Positions 54,743 through 62,594 of a DNA stretch of 64,000 nt are shown here, in pieces. Under the pieces are notes generated by a model. That model searched no databases. It had not been told where the DNA came from and worked only from the letters and a program-made list of their open reading frames with translations. How positions within the stretch are numbered: the first letter of the stretch is position 1; the number at the start of each line of letters is the position of its first letter. The stretch is from Pirellulimonas nuda (lineage in GTDB: Bacteria; Planctomycetota; Planctomycetia; Pirellulales; Lacipirellulaceae), in NCBI RefSeq assembly GCF_007750855.1, contig NZ_CP036291.1, positions 2,542,001-2,606,000 on the forward strand, given 5' to 3'. The translations under genes were made by a program, and so were the position numbers.

Positions 54743-55705
54743 ATGTTGCTTCGCGTTGTAAGTGCTATCCCATGGTTGCTGCTGGCTGCCGGGAACGTCG
54801 AAGCCGCGGCGCCAACGCTTGAATCGTGGCTGCTGGAACAACGGCTCACGTTTGCGCCGTCGGATGAGCTTGGCGAGGACGAGAGGCTGGCGGAGTTCGT
54901 CCGCCTTGCTCGGTCGAGGAGCGAGCCGATCGAGTTGTTGCTGAAGGATGTAGAAGCGGCCCCCGAAACGCCCCCGGCTTGGCTCCGGGAAGGCCCGCTG
55001 CCGGCGAAGCTTGTCGCCTCGGTTCAACTTGAGATCGCGCGGGCGATGGTCGCCGGTCGACGGTACGAGGCGGCGCTTGCATGGCTGGACGGCCTGCAAG
55101 AGCAAGACCCGCCCTGCCCTGCGACGCTCCACTACTGCGAAGCAGTGAGTCGCTTCCTGCTAATGGACCTAGATGGAGCGAAAGTGGCCTGTGAGCAACT
55201 CCGGGCGATGGGCGAGCTTTCCGCCCCGAGGCAGAGATACGTTGCTGACGTCATCCTGCGACAGTGTGAGTCTCTCAAGCCGGGAGGGGCCAGCTTCATA
55301 GCGATGCAGATGCGAGACGTGGAGCGTCGACTTAGTCTGGGACGCTGTGAAGAAGAAGATGTCAGCGAGCAGCGTCGTGTCGTCGATGCGCTCGACAGGC
55401 TTATCAAGGAGATGGAGAAGCAACGCGGCGAGAAGTCGTCTTCCGCAGCCAGCGGATCCGCGTCGGGACAGGCGCCAGCAGCCCAACCCATGGAGGAAAG
55501 CCGGCCTGGCGACTTGAAGGGGGACGGCCAAGTCCCAATGCGGATCGTCGACGGGGAAACGGATTGGGGATCGATGCCCCCTGCCGAACGCAGCAGGGTT
55601 CTGCAGCAGATTCAGCAAGACTTCCCGCCGCACTATCGTGCGGTGGTGGAAGAGTATTTCAAGAACCTGTCTGGGAGCGACGCACCGAGGGAGGAACCCC
55701 AATGA
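54743..55705 (+). CDS. hypothetical secreted protein with planctomycete tail motif
   Basis: A 320-residue exported protein. After a short signal peptide (residues 1-20, ending VEAA) comes a helical TPR-like part (about 50-200). A flexible Ser/Ala/Gln linker (about 230-260) leads to a C-terminal block with WGSMPPAERSRVLQQIQQDF and PPHYRAVVEEYFKNLS; I have seen this block at the ends of planctomycete proteins in comparable clusters, but no function is known. Its stop overlaps the next start (ATGA). Confidence 0.68.
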   Translation: MLLRVVSAIPWLLLAAGNVEAAAPTLESWLLEQRLTFAPSDELGEDERLAEFVRLARSRSEPIELLLKDVEAAPETPPAWLREGPLPAKLVASVQLEIARAMVAGRRYEAALAWLDGLQEQDPPCPATLHYCEAVSRFLLMDLDGAKVACEQLRAMGELSAPRQRYVADVILRQCESLKPGGASFIAMQMRDVERRLSLGRCEEEDVSEQRRVVDALDRLIKEMEKQRGEKSSSAASGSASGQAPAAQPMEESRPGDLKGDGQVPMRIVDGETDWGSMPPAERSRVLQQIQQDFPPHYRAVVEEYFKNLSGSDAPREEPQ

Positions 55706-56994
55706 AGAACGTCCGGCTTCTTGCTTGGCTTCCGATCCTGCTCTGTCTGGCCTGGACCACGACAGAGTCGCCCGCGGCTCCTGAGAGTGACGAGCTCGCT
55801 CCGGTGCGAGCCACGTTGCTCGACGGAACCACTCTCTCCGGTCGTACTATCCGCATCGACGCGGAGGGGCTGCGAATGACGTGGGACGGTGACGTGAGGC
55901 AGATCGGTGGGGCTGAACTCGAGCAAATCGAGTTCCCAGACGCCGTATCGGCGTCCGATCAGCCCGCTGGGTGGCTAGAGTTGCGGGATGGATCGCTGGC
56001 GCCAGTGTCGGATTGGGCGTGGGACGCTACGGGATGCTCCGTCGTACTAGCATCGCCGCTGCAGGTTGGGTCGGAGCCGCAAGGCGTCGAGCCAGGATCG
56101 GTTCGTGCGTTCCGCTACCGAGAGTTGAACGACCAGCAGAGCCAACAATGGCGAGACCTCGCCGACCGACGCGATGCGCTCGACTCGATCATCATCGAGC
56201 GAGGATCGGGCGACCTCGATCGAGTCGAGATTGTCGCGGTCTCGGCCAGCCCCGAGTCTGTACGAGTCTTGCTCGACGGAGAACCCATCGACGTGCCGCG
56301 TAGAAAGCTCGTCGGCCTGTTTCTCTCCGGGTCGACGGAGTCCGAAGTTGCCGAGGAGACCGCAGTCGCCACCGGGCAGCATCACTTGCGACTGTCGCTA
56401 AGCTCCGTGCGGTACGGCGCGAAGTCGGGCTTCTCGGTCGTGACCCGATGTGGAGAAGCGTTCGCGTTGAAATCTGGAGGGGTTGCGCGTCTCGACTTCA
56501 GGGCGGGAAACGTGGCCTACCTGAGCGACCTGACGCCGTTGCGCGTGGACGTGAAGACGTATTTCGCCATAGATTCAGAGGCAAGCGAGTTGGCCGCGCG
56601 GCTGGCTGAGCCCCGTTGGGACCGGGCGTATGATGGGGGACCGCTGCGGTTGCTTGTGGACGCGAGTGACGGCTTTGGCAAAGAGCAGACTTTCGCCAAA
56701 GGCGTAGCGGCGCGGAGCCGAACGACCCTCGTGTTCGCCCGCCCAGAGGGGTTCAATCACTTTGCTGGACTGGTAGGGCTCGATCCGAGTGCGCCGGCCA
56801 TCGCCTCTGCACTGGTAAGCGTCTCCGGCGACGACGAGGTGTTGATTGAGCAGGCGCTGCGTAGTGGCGAACCAGCGGTCCCGCTGCGCATCGATACTCA
56901 GGGCTTCCGTCAGATCACGATTGTGATCGATTTCGGCGAGAATCTCGACATTGGCGACCGAGTTGTGCTTGCCGACGCGAGGTTTGTCCGATGA
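55702..56994 (+). CDS. secreted NPCBM-domain protein
   Basis: A 430-residue exported protein: signal peptide (about residues 1-25, ending PAA), a beta-rich middle, and a C-terminal NPCBM-type carbohydrate-binding-like domain (about 300-430), with ARSRTTLVFARPEGFNHFAGLVGLDPS and a final GDRVVLADARFVR strand. No catalytic domain is joined to it. The AGGGAGGA ribosome binding site and the ATGA overlap with the previous gene support ATG 55702, and it overlaps the HtrA-like gene by 4 bases (ATGA). Confidence 0.8.
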   Translation: MKNVRLLAWLPILLCLAWTTTESPAAPESDELAPVRATLLDGTTLSGRTIRIDAEGLRMTWDGDVRQIGGAELEQIEFPDAVSASDQPAGWLELRDGSLAPVSDWAWDATGCSVVLASPLQVGSEPQGVEPGSVRAFRYRELNDQQSQQWRDLADRRDALDSIIIERGSGDLDRVEIVAVSASPESVRVLLDGEPIDVPRRKLVGLFLSGSTESEVAEETAVATGQHHLRLSLSSVRYGAKSGFSVVTRCGEAFALKSGGVARLDFRAGNVAYLSDLTPLRVDVKTYFAIDSEASELAARLAEPRWDRAYDGGPLRLLVDASDGFGKEQTFAKGVAARSRTTLVFARPEGFNHFAGLVGLDPSAPAIASALVSVSGDDEVLIEQALRSGEPAVPLRIDTQGFRQITIVIDFGENLDIGDRVVLADARFVR

Positions 56995-58646
56995 TGCGGA
57001 CCCTCCTGCCGGCCATCCTTATTGCTACGGCGAACCTCGCAGCGCGCAGTGTCGGCGCGGTCCCAGCCGAGGTTCAGGAGATCGAGCGACTTCGAGTAGC
57101 GACCATCGAGGAGGTCACCCCGTGTGTCGTGGCGGTAATGGAGCCCGGCGGCGACGGGGGAGGGTCTGGCGTGCTTGTTTCGCCGACGGGTTTGGCGCTC
57201 ACCAACTTTCACGTCGTAGCCCCGTGCGGCGCGACGATGATCTGCGGGCTGCCAGACGGCAGAACGTACGACGCAGAGTTGGTGGGCCTTGACCCAACGG
57301 GCGATATCGCGGTGATCCAACTGGCTGGCCGCGACAACTTTCCCGCGGCCAGGATCGGCGACAGCGATCAGGTTCGGATTGGCGACGAAGCGATCGTGTT
57401 GGGCAATCCCTTCCTGTTGGCGACCGATTTTCGCCCGAGCGTCTCGTGCGGGATCGTTTCCGGTGTGGGGCGATACCAATACCCAGCGGACACGATCCTC
57501 GAGTACGCCGATTGCCTGCAGACCGACGCAGCCATCAATCCTGGAAACTCTGGTGGTCCGTTATTCGACTCCAGCGGGGAGTTGATAGGCATCAATGGAC
57601 GGGCTTCTTTCGGAGAGCGGGGACGGGTGAATGTGGGCGTCGGGTATGCTGTTTCCATCAATCAAGCGATGCGGTTTCTGCCGCAGATGCGGGTGGGACG
57701 GATCGTTGATCACGCTTCGCTGGAAGCCACAGCCGTAACCTTGGCTGGCGCCGCAGTCATCGACCAGGTGGAACCCAGGTCGGCAGCGGCACGCGCCGGT
57801 CTGCGGAGCGGCGATCGTGTGGTGGCGATCGATGGGCGGCCGATCCATTCGGCAAACTCGCTCAAGAACGCGATCGGCGTCTACCCAGCCGGCTGGGTCG
57901 TGGCAATCGACATCAAGCGGGGTGGCGAATCGCACTCCATGCGTGTTCGTTTGGCCTCTCGGCACGCGGAGGGAGAACTGATCGGGGCTGTAACCCGCCA
58001 AGCTAGACCGACGCCTGCCGGCGGACAGAAAACGCCGTCGCTCAATCTGGCATTAGGGCTAGCAAATAGTTCGATCAATGAACGGGAGTTGCAGCGTTTG
58101 CTCGGCCGGCGATCTTCGCCTCGCGAAGCAGGATCGCCGTGGGAGATCGGTGGCGAAGACAGTCAGGGGAAGCCGGTGGTTCTGTTGTTGGGAGCCGGGC
58201 ATTCGAGTCTCGAAGTTGATCGGGGTAAGTTTTTCGTCGAGCCGGCCCGACCCATGGACGTGCAAGACGCTCCGCCGGGTAGCGGCGGTCTGTTGGTGGG
58301 TTTTGATCTGCTTCGTCGCTTGCTGCTGCGTGAGCCGCTTGATCGATCAGTCGCCTGGGGTCAGACGCCTTGGCCGATCCCCGAGGAGCTTTGCGACGCC
58401 GTGCACGTCGAGCACGGTGGGGCTGTCGCGCAGTTCTACTTTGATCGCCAATCGTCCAGTTTGCTTGGGTTCGAGGTCTGGCTGGGGCCGACTCGTCCCC
58501 CGTGCGTCGTCCGTCTCGATCGCGACGCTTCTGAGCCTGCGCTTCGAGCCCATATCGAGAACGCTGATGGCAGCGTTTCTACATGGCGAATCGATAAGCA
58601 GTCTCCTCTTGGTTGGTTAGAAGCGAACCCAGATCGGAAGGAGTAG
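56991..58646 (+). CDS. HtrA/DegP-type serine protease with PDZ
   Basis: A 551-residue exported protease: signal peptide (about residues 1-23, ending VGA), a trypsin-like domain (about 30-235), and a PDZ domain (about 245-320). The catalytic triad is complete: H74 in LTNFHVV, D105 in GDIAVI and S187 in GNSGGP. The C-terminal 200 residues (about 340-551) match no domain I recognise. It should cut or quality-control proteins in the envelope. It is followed 3 bases later by an inactive relative. Confidence 0.92.
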   Translation: MMRTLLPAILIATANLAARSVGAVPAEVQEIERLRVATIEEVTPCVVAVMEPGGDGGGSGVLVSPTGLALTNFHVVAPCGATMICGLPDGRTYDAELVGLDPTGDIAVIQLAGRDNFPAARIGDSDQVRIGDEAIVLGNPFLLATDFRPSVSCGIVSGVGRYQYPADTILEYADCLQTDAAINPGNSGGPLFDSSGELIGINGRASFGERGRVNVGVGYAVSINQAMRFLPQMRVGRIVDHASLEATAVTLAGAAVIDQVEPRSAAARAGLRSGDRVVAIDGRPIHSANSLKNAIGVYPAGWVVAIDIKRGGESHSMRVRLASRHAEGELIGAVTRQARPTPAGGQKTPSLNLALGLANSSINERELQRLLGRRSSPREAGSPWEIGGEDSQGKPVVLLLGAGHSSLEVDRGKFFVEPARPMDVQDAPPGSGGLLVGFDLLRRLLLREPLDRSVAWGQTPWPIPEELCDAVHVEHGGAVAQFYFDRQSSSLLGFEVWLGPTRPPCVVRLDRDASEPALRAHIENADGSVSTWRIDKQSPLGWLEANPDRKE

Positions 58647-58649
58647 CTA

Positions 58650-59666
58650 ATGAGCCCATCACGCGGTATCGCTGTATGGCTTCTTCCACTATGCGTTTTC
58701 TGTTTCACCCTACATTCGAGGGCCGAGGCAGTCGCAGACGCCAACGCATACGGCCAGCCGCGCGTGGTGAAGCTGTACGGCGGAGGTGGTCTTGGCGGGC
58801 TCGCGCACTATCAGACGGGAGTTGTGGTGTCGGCCGATGGCCTCATCGCAACGATCGATACGCTTGTTCTGGAGCAAGGCGAAGCGGTCGCGGTCATGAA
58901 CGATGGGAGTCGTCGATCCGCCAAGGTTGTCGGCAGTGACCCGATCACGGGCATCGCGTTGCTTCGGGCGATGCCGCCGCTCTCGCTCGCCCCATTTGTA
59001 AAGTTTCGAAGCGAGAGTAGCCCCGAGATAGGCCAGAGCGCTCTAGTCTTTGCGAACGTGTTCGGCATAGCTGCTGGGGACGAACCCGTATCGTTGATTA
59101 CGGGCGTTGTGGGAGGTCTTATCCCCCCTGCCGACAGCGTCGCGGGCGCTGGTAGTCCATTCTTGCTGGACAGCGTTACAGGGGTCCCGGGCCTGCCCGG
59201 TGGGCTCGTCTTGGCTGCGGATGGAACGCCCATTGGGTTGATGTCTCGTGAAGTCACGAACGAAGCGACCGGCCTCATCGTCAATCCGGTGATCTCCGCC
59301 GATGTTGTCGCGGATCGGATCGAAGTACTCCTGACCGGAGCCGTCGTTGAACGATCACCACAGCCTGCGGCAGGTGTGACTGTTTCGACCTTCGCTGAGT
59401 TTGGGTTTGCAATGATACCCGACCTGTCGCCCCGCACCCCACCGTATGTGGACTACGTACGATCCGAGTCGCTGGCGCGGCAGGCCGGATTGGCAGCGGG
59501 CGATCTGATTGTCTCGGTGGGCGACGATGTTGTTTCCTCGCAGAGAGACTTGCTTGCACTTATCTCTCCGGACCGCCGCCGAGTCGACTCCGATCTACAA
59601 CTCACGATCAAGCGTGGCCATCGCTTGGTTGTAATTGTGATCGACGCCCAGGAAGAAGCTCCATGA
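58650..59666 (+). CDS. HtrA-like pseudoprotease with PDZ (first)
   Basis: A 338-residue exported protein with a signal peptide (about residues 1-25) and the fold of the preceding HtrA-like protease, including a C-terminal PDZ (about 240-335). All three catalytic positions are replaced: the His position is T71 in LIATIDTLVL, the Asp position is G101 in DPITGIALL, and the Ser position is P183 in GLPGGL. It is therefore predicted to bind without cutting. It begins 3 bases after the active protease and overlaps the next gene by 4 bases (ATGA). Confidence 0.82.
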   Translation: MSPSRGIAVWLLPLCVFCFTLHSRAEAVADANAYGQPRVVKLYGGGGLGGLAHYQTGVVVSADGLIATIDTLVLEQGEAVAVMNDGSRRSAKVVGSDPITGIALLRAMPPLSLAPFVKFRSESSPEIGQSALVFANVFGIAAGDEPVSLITGVVGGLIPPADSVAGAGSPFLLDSVTGVPGLPGGLVLAADGTPIGLMSREVTNEATGLIVNPVISADVVADRIEVLLTGAVVERSPQPAAGVTVSTFAEFGFAMIPDLSPRTPPYVDYVRSESLARQAGLAAGDLIVSVGDDVVSSQRDLLALISPDRRRVDSDLQLTIKRGHRLVVIVIDAQEEAP

Positions 59667-60703
59667 CCTACCGAGCGCTCTCGTCGTTTTTCTATGGGGC
59701 CGTCTTGATCGTCACGGCGCGTGAGTGTGCCGCTCGCGACGCCGATCTGTACACCGCTGCGACAGCCGCAGCGGTTCGCCAGGTCGAACCGCGTGTCGTT
59801 CAACTTCGCCTAGTGGGCGGGGTCTCCTCTATTGAGGGAGTCCCTTTGGGGCGGGCGATTTCTGGGCTGCTCCTATCCAGCGACGGGTGGGTCGTGACGA
59901 CTAGTTTTGGATTCGAAGATCCACCCACGGCGGTGATCGCGGTCTTGACCGGCGGCGAACAGCTTGCGCTGGAACTCGTTGCGGTTGACTACGTCCTAAA
60001 GATCGCCCTGCTGCGCCCTACAGAAGCGGACCGTCCTGGCGACGACTGGCTCAAGCCGGAGGCTAGCCCGCTGCGGGTCGGCCAAACGGTGCTCGCGGTG
60101 GGAAGAAGCTACAACGCTCACGCGCCGAATGTGTCGCGTGGGGTCGTCAGCGCATTGGGCCGATTGAGCGCCAGGGCGGTCCAGGTGGACGCGTCGGTCT
60201 CTTCCGCGAACTACGGCGGGCCACTAGTTGACCTGAACGGGCACATTCTAGGACTGCTAACGCCGCTGCCCGCTGCCGGCTCAGATCGGATGAGCGCCGA
60301 ATGGTACGATTCGGGTATCGGTTTTGCCGTGCCCATCGACCGAGTTCTCAAGAGTGTCGAGATCCTGCGCGCGGGGCATGACCGGCTTCCGGGCGCCTTG
60401 CCGTTCTCTATCGATTCAAAAAATCCGCTAGCGTCAAGCGTCACCGTCGCTAAGGTCGACGATGCTGCGGCGCCCAGCCTCCGTGTGGGCGACCGACTCG
60501 CTTCCATCGAATCGACACCCGTGCTAAATCCCACCCACGCGCTTAGCCTGATGGCGGGATTCTGCAACGGTGAGCAGGCCTGTCTCAAACTCGAGCGAGC
60601 CGGCGAGATATTTGAGACGCAGGTTGTCGCGATTCAAAAGAAGCCCGTAGAGAGCGACAAAAAAACGCCGCGGGCAAAGATTGCCCGCGGCGTTGACGAT
60701 TAG
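59663..60703 (+). CDS. HtrA-like pseudoprotease with PDZ (second)
   Basis: A 346-residue exported protein, last of the plus-strand cluster. The trypsin-like frame is recognisable, but the His position is F82 (WVVTTSFGF), the Asp position is K113 (DYVLKIALL), and the Ser position is Y184 (ANYGGPL). The following PDZ domain (about 240-325) is retained. The final 15 residues (from about 331) are encoded by DNA that forms the terminator stem of the opposite-strand PEP-CTERM gene, so this tail is probably dictated by the hairpin rather than by function. Confidence 0.82.
   Translation: MTYRALSSFFYGAVLIVTARECAARDADLYTAATAAAVRQVEPRVVQLRLVGGVSSIEGVPLGRAISGLLLSSDGWVVTTSFGFEDPPTAVIAVLTGGEQLALELVAVDYVLKIALLRPTEADRPGDDWLKPEASPLRVGQTVLAVGRSYNAHAPNVSRGVVSALGRLSARAVQVDASVSSANYGGPLVDLNGHILGLLTPLPAAGSDRMSAEWYDSGIGFAVPIDRVLKSVEILRAGHDRLPGALPFSIDSKNPLASSVTVAKVDDAAAPSLRVGDRLASIESTPVLNPTHALSLMAGFCNGEQACLKLERAGEIFETQVVAIQKKPVESDKKTPRAKIARGVDD
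60659..60694 (-). terminator. Rho-independent terminator of the PEP-CTERM gene
   Basis: A perfect 14-bp stem (AACGCCGCGGGCAA at 60664-60677; TTGCCCGCGGCGTT at 60681-60694) with loop AGA, followed on the minus strand by seven T (60665-60659). The whole element lies inside the 3' coding end of the plus-strand HtrA-like gene. On the plus strand no U-run follows the stem. Confidence 0.85.
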
Positions 60704-60728
60704 TTCAGTGGCCCAGCCGAAGTCGGCC

Positions 60729-61427
60729 TTAGGCGACCAGACGCTTGCGTAGCCCAAAGCCAACAACCCCGGCGAGCGACAGCAGTCCACCGACGAGCGA
60801 AGTGGGCTCGGGCACCATTTGCCCGGTGATCGTCATGGATCCAGAGGCGATCAAGGAAGTCACACCCCCTGCACCCTGCATCACCATGACGTCCGACGCG
60901 GTGTAGGTCACGAGTACGTTGGGACCGTACTGCATGCTAATCGGCAGCGACTGAGAAAGGACCACGCCTTCGGCGGCGAATTGGAAGGTGCTTCCGAATC
61001 CGGGGAACGAGATCAGGGCGTAGGTGATGTCGTCGATCCCGATGCGGAGGGAGTTGCCGCTGGCGTCGAAGAAGTCGAATCCAAAGGCGCTCGGGTTCCC
61101 GGCGCCGCCGACGTTCTCATGGAAGCCGATCGGCAGGGCCGAGCCGAGGTTGGTGACCTTGAGGTCGGCCCACAGCGCGTCCGGAGGATTCATCTTCATC
61201 ACCTCCGTGCTGCCGTCGACCACGATCTCCAGCGTGCTGAACGTCCGCGCTTCGGCCGGCACCAGATTGCCGCCGTTCGGACGGTTGAAATCGGTGAGCT
61301 CGCCCGTGGCGCCGTCGAAAGCAACTTGGAAGTTGCTGATGAACGTGCTGATCATTCCGGCGTTCGCGCTTGCGGAAACCATTGCGATCGTCACGAAGCA
61401 CGCCAGGAATCGAAGTTGTCGTTGCAT
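60729..61427 (-). CDS. PEP-CTERM sorting domain protein
   Basis: A 232-residue exported protein. The signal peptide (residues 1-22, ending SANA) and the C-terminal sorting signal are clear: VPEP at about 204-207, a hydrophobic stretch (SLVGGLLSLAGVVGFGL) and the basic end RKRLVA. Such proteins are cut and transferred by exosortase, probably in the envelope or polysaccharide layer. The central domain is beta-rich with no known fold. ATG 61427 is preceded by a GGGGGA ribosome binding site and begins the signal peptide; the longer frame from 61595 lacks one. Exosortase is not in this window. Confidence 0.92.
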   Translation of the reverse strand: MQRQLRFLACFVTIAMVSASANAGMISTFISNFQVAFDGATGELTDFNRPNGGNLVPAEARTFSTLEIVVDGSTEVMKMNPPDALWADLKVTNLGSALPIGFHENVGGAGNPSAFGFDFFDASGNSLRIGIDDITYALISFPGFGSTFQFAAEGVVLSQSLPISMQYGPNVLVTYTASDVMVMQGAGGVTSLIASGSMTITGQMVPEPTSLVGGLLSLAGVVGFGLRKRLVA

Positions 61428-61582
61428 CAGTTTTTCCCCCAGGGGTAGTGTTGTGTGGGCGCCGACGGCGTCGGAGACTGGCGACCGAAGAACAAGATGG
61501 ATGACTCGGTAAGGACGGTTGACTCGGACCGCTCGGCTCGAAACAGGGTCTGGCGGCTGGAGCGACTCAATGCAGCCAAACG

Positions 61583-61669
61583 AAAAAAGCGGCAATCAAA
61601 AGCCGTCCGACGCGCTCCGGATGATCCGGAGCGGAGGGAAGACTTCTGATTGCCGCTTTGAATTAGTTC
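61583..61669 (-). ncRNA. structured element 1 (candidate small RNA end or terminator)
   Basis: On the minus strand: octamer GAACTAAT (61669-61662), 2 bases, a 13-bp perfect outer stem (61659-61647 pairing with 61598-61586, AAAGCGGCAATCA), an inner hairpin of 8-10 bp (61633-61613), then six T. This is a Rho-independent-like terminator with a 48-base structured loop. Confidence 0.5.
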
Positions 61670-61744
61670 TAGTCCGGGAAGCTGTTTAGGAAGCCGTTGG
61701 AATACTCGGCGCCACTCGCCGACTCTGAAGCCAAACCTATCTAC

Positions 61745-61834
61745 AAAAAGAAAGCGACGGACGACCTGCTCTACCGACCCCTCCATTTGAGAGGGATCAC
61801 GAGCCGATCAACCGTCGCTTTCTAGGATTAGTTC
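61745..61834 (-). ncRNA. structured element 2 (candidate small RNA end or terminator)
   Basis: On the minus strand: octamer GAACTAAT (61834-61827), 3 bases, a 12-bp perfect outer stem (61823-61812 pairing with 61760-61749, AGAAAGCGACGG), an inner hairpin (near 61798-61776), then a T-rich run (from 61749). Same layout as element 1 with an unrelated stem sequence. It lies about 60 bases after the promoter at 61890-61917. Confidence 0.5.
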
Positions 61835-61889
61835 TACTCGTTGCTCTGAACCGCCCCACCGGGGGCGTGCTGAAACTTCACACATCCGC

Positions 61890-61917
61890 AGTATAGCCGA
61901 CATCGACAGCTAGTCAA
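61890..61917 (-). promoter_or_regulatory. sigma70-type promoter on the minus strand
   Basis: TTGACT (61917-61912), 16-base spacer, TATACT (61895-61890). Both boxes match five of six positions. It would start a transcript near 61883 that runs into structured element 2, and possibly on to the PEP-CTERM gene. Confidence 0.6.
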
Positions 61918-61979
61918 CGAAGGAACCCCTAAAAAACGAAAAATCTCCCGAAACGGTTTTGTTGCCGTAAGTCGTTTTC

Positions 61980-62594
61980 TCATAGCGGTTTGCGACGCCC
62001 TGTTTCACGTATTCTTTGCACTTCGACGTGAGAAATCTCGGCGGCAAACAGCGAGAAGCTAGCATCTACGAGTCCGACTGAGGCAAGTTCGCCCCAGTCG
62101 GCGCCCCGCCACGCGCTCGGCGGGCAGGCTTCCTTCAGAAGAACGAGCTCCGCCGCTAGTAAGACGGCCATTCGAGCGGCGATCGAGTCGCTGGTCGTAC
62201 TCCACGTGGCCTCAAGCTTAGTGCCGGGCGCTAGTGGCTCTTTGACACGCAGAACTTGGCGCACGTCCATCAGCGTAGCGCCAGGTAGTCTTCGACGGGC
62301 GTCAAGGCTCTCGAAAGAGCTTTCGATTTCGAGCCCCGGAATCAGGTCCGCCACGATCTGTGCGTTGATGGCCATTAGATCGATCGCGAGCCAGTGAGCC
62401 GTTGCCTCTGAAATCTCGTGCCGACGCGACAGCTCTCGGAGGCGATCCACCAACTCGCCGCCTCCAACTAGCAACAGAAAGTGGCTGGACGGGCTAGCTA
62501 GCAAGGCCGCGTCGAGCCAACGCTTCATAGCAGCCGAGCAATCGGGGCGGCGTAGCAGGCTCCCGCCGATTTTCACGATGACCGTCTTGGTCAT
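61980..62594 (-). CDS. amino acid kinase-fold protein, MfnE-like
   Basis: A 204-residue amino-acid-kinase-fold protein. The start TVIVKIGGSLLRRPD carries the KIGGSL phosphate loop (residues 7-12), with LLLVGGGELVDRLREL near 38-53. In archaea and in bacteria with methanopterin-type C1 pathways, a short protein of this family (MfnE) phosphorylates aminomethylfuran-methyl phosphate in methanofuran synthesis. ATG 62594 overlaps the stop of the previous gene by 4 bases (ATGA). The shortness fits MfnE rather than aspartokinase, but the assignment rests mainly on context. Confidence 0.75.
   Translation of the reverse strand: MTKTVIVKIGGSLLRRPDCSAAMKRWLDAALLASPSSHFLLLVGGGELVDRLRELSRRHEISEATAHWLAIDLMAINAQIVADLIPGLEIESSFESLDARRRLPGATLMDVRQVLRVKEPLAPGTKLEATWSTTSDSIAARMAVLLAAELVLLKEACPPSAWRGADWGELASVGLVDASFSLFAAEISHVEVQRIRETGRRKPL

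Larger units (their letters stand above)
61428..61979. other. intergenic region with two tandem structured elements
   Basis: About 550 bases between two minus-strand genes. It contains two tandem hairpin elements (61583-61669 and 61745-61834) and a sigma70-like promoter on the minus strand, listed separately. Open frames crossing it run through the hairpins and look like chance. Confidence 0.55.

Noticed and set aside
61427-61786. 119-codon minus-strand open frame ending in TGATG against the PEP-CTERM start
   Set aside because: It runs straight through the terminator-like stem and T-run of element 1, is Arg/Ser-rich like a chance frame, and matches nothing I recognise. The TGATG overlap is probably coincidental.
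61583-61834. integron attC-like sites
   Set aside because: The stems are perfect rather than imperfect, carry T-runs, and no integrase is present; a terminator-like explanation fits better.
61808-61885. 25-codon minus-strand open frame after the promoter (starts MCEVSARPRW)
   Set aside because: It has no ribosome binding site, and its end lies inside the stem of element 2. A leader peptide cannot be excluded but is not supported.
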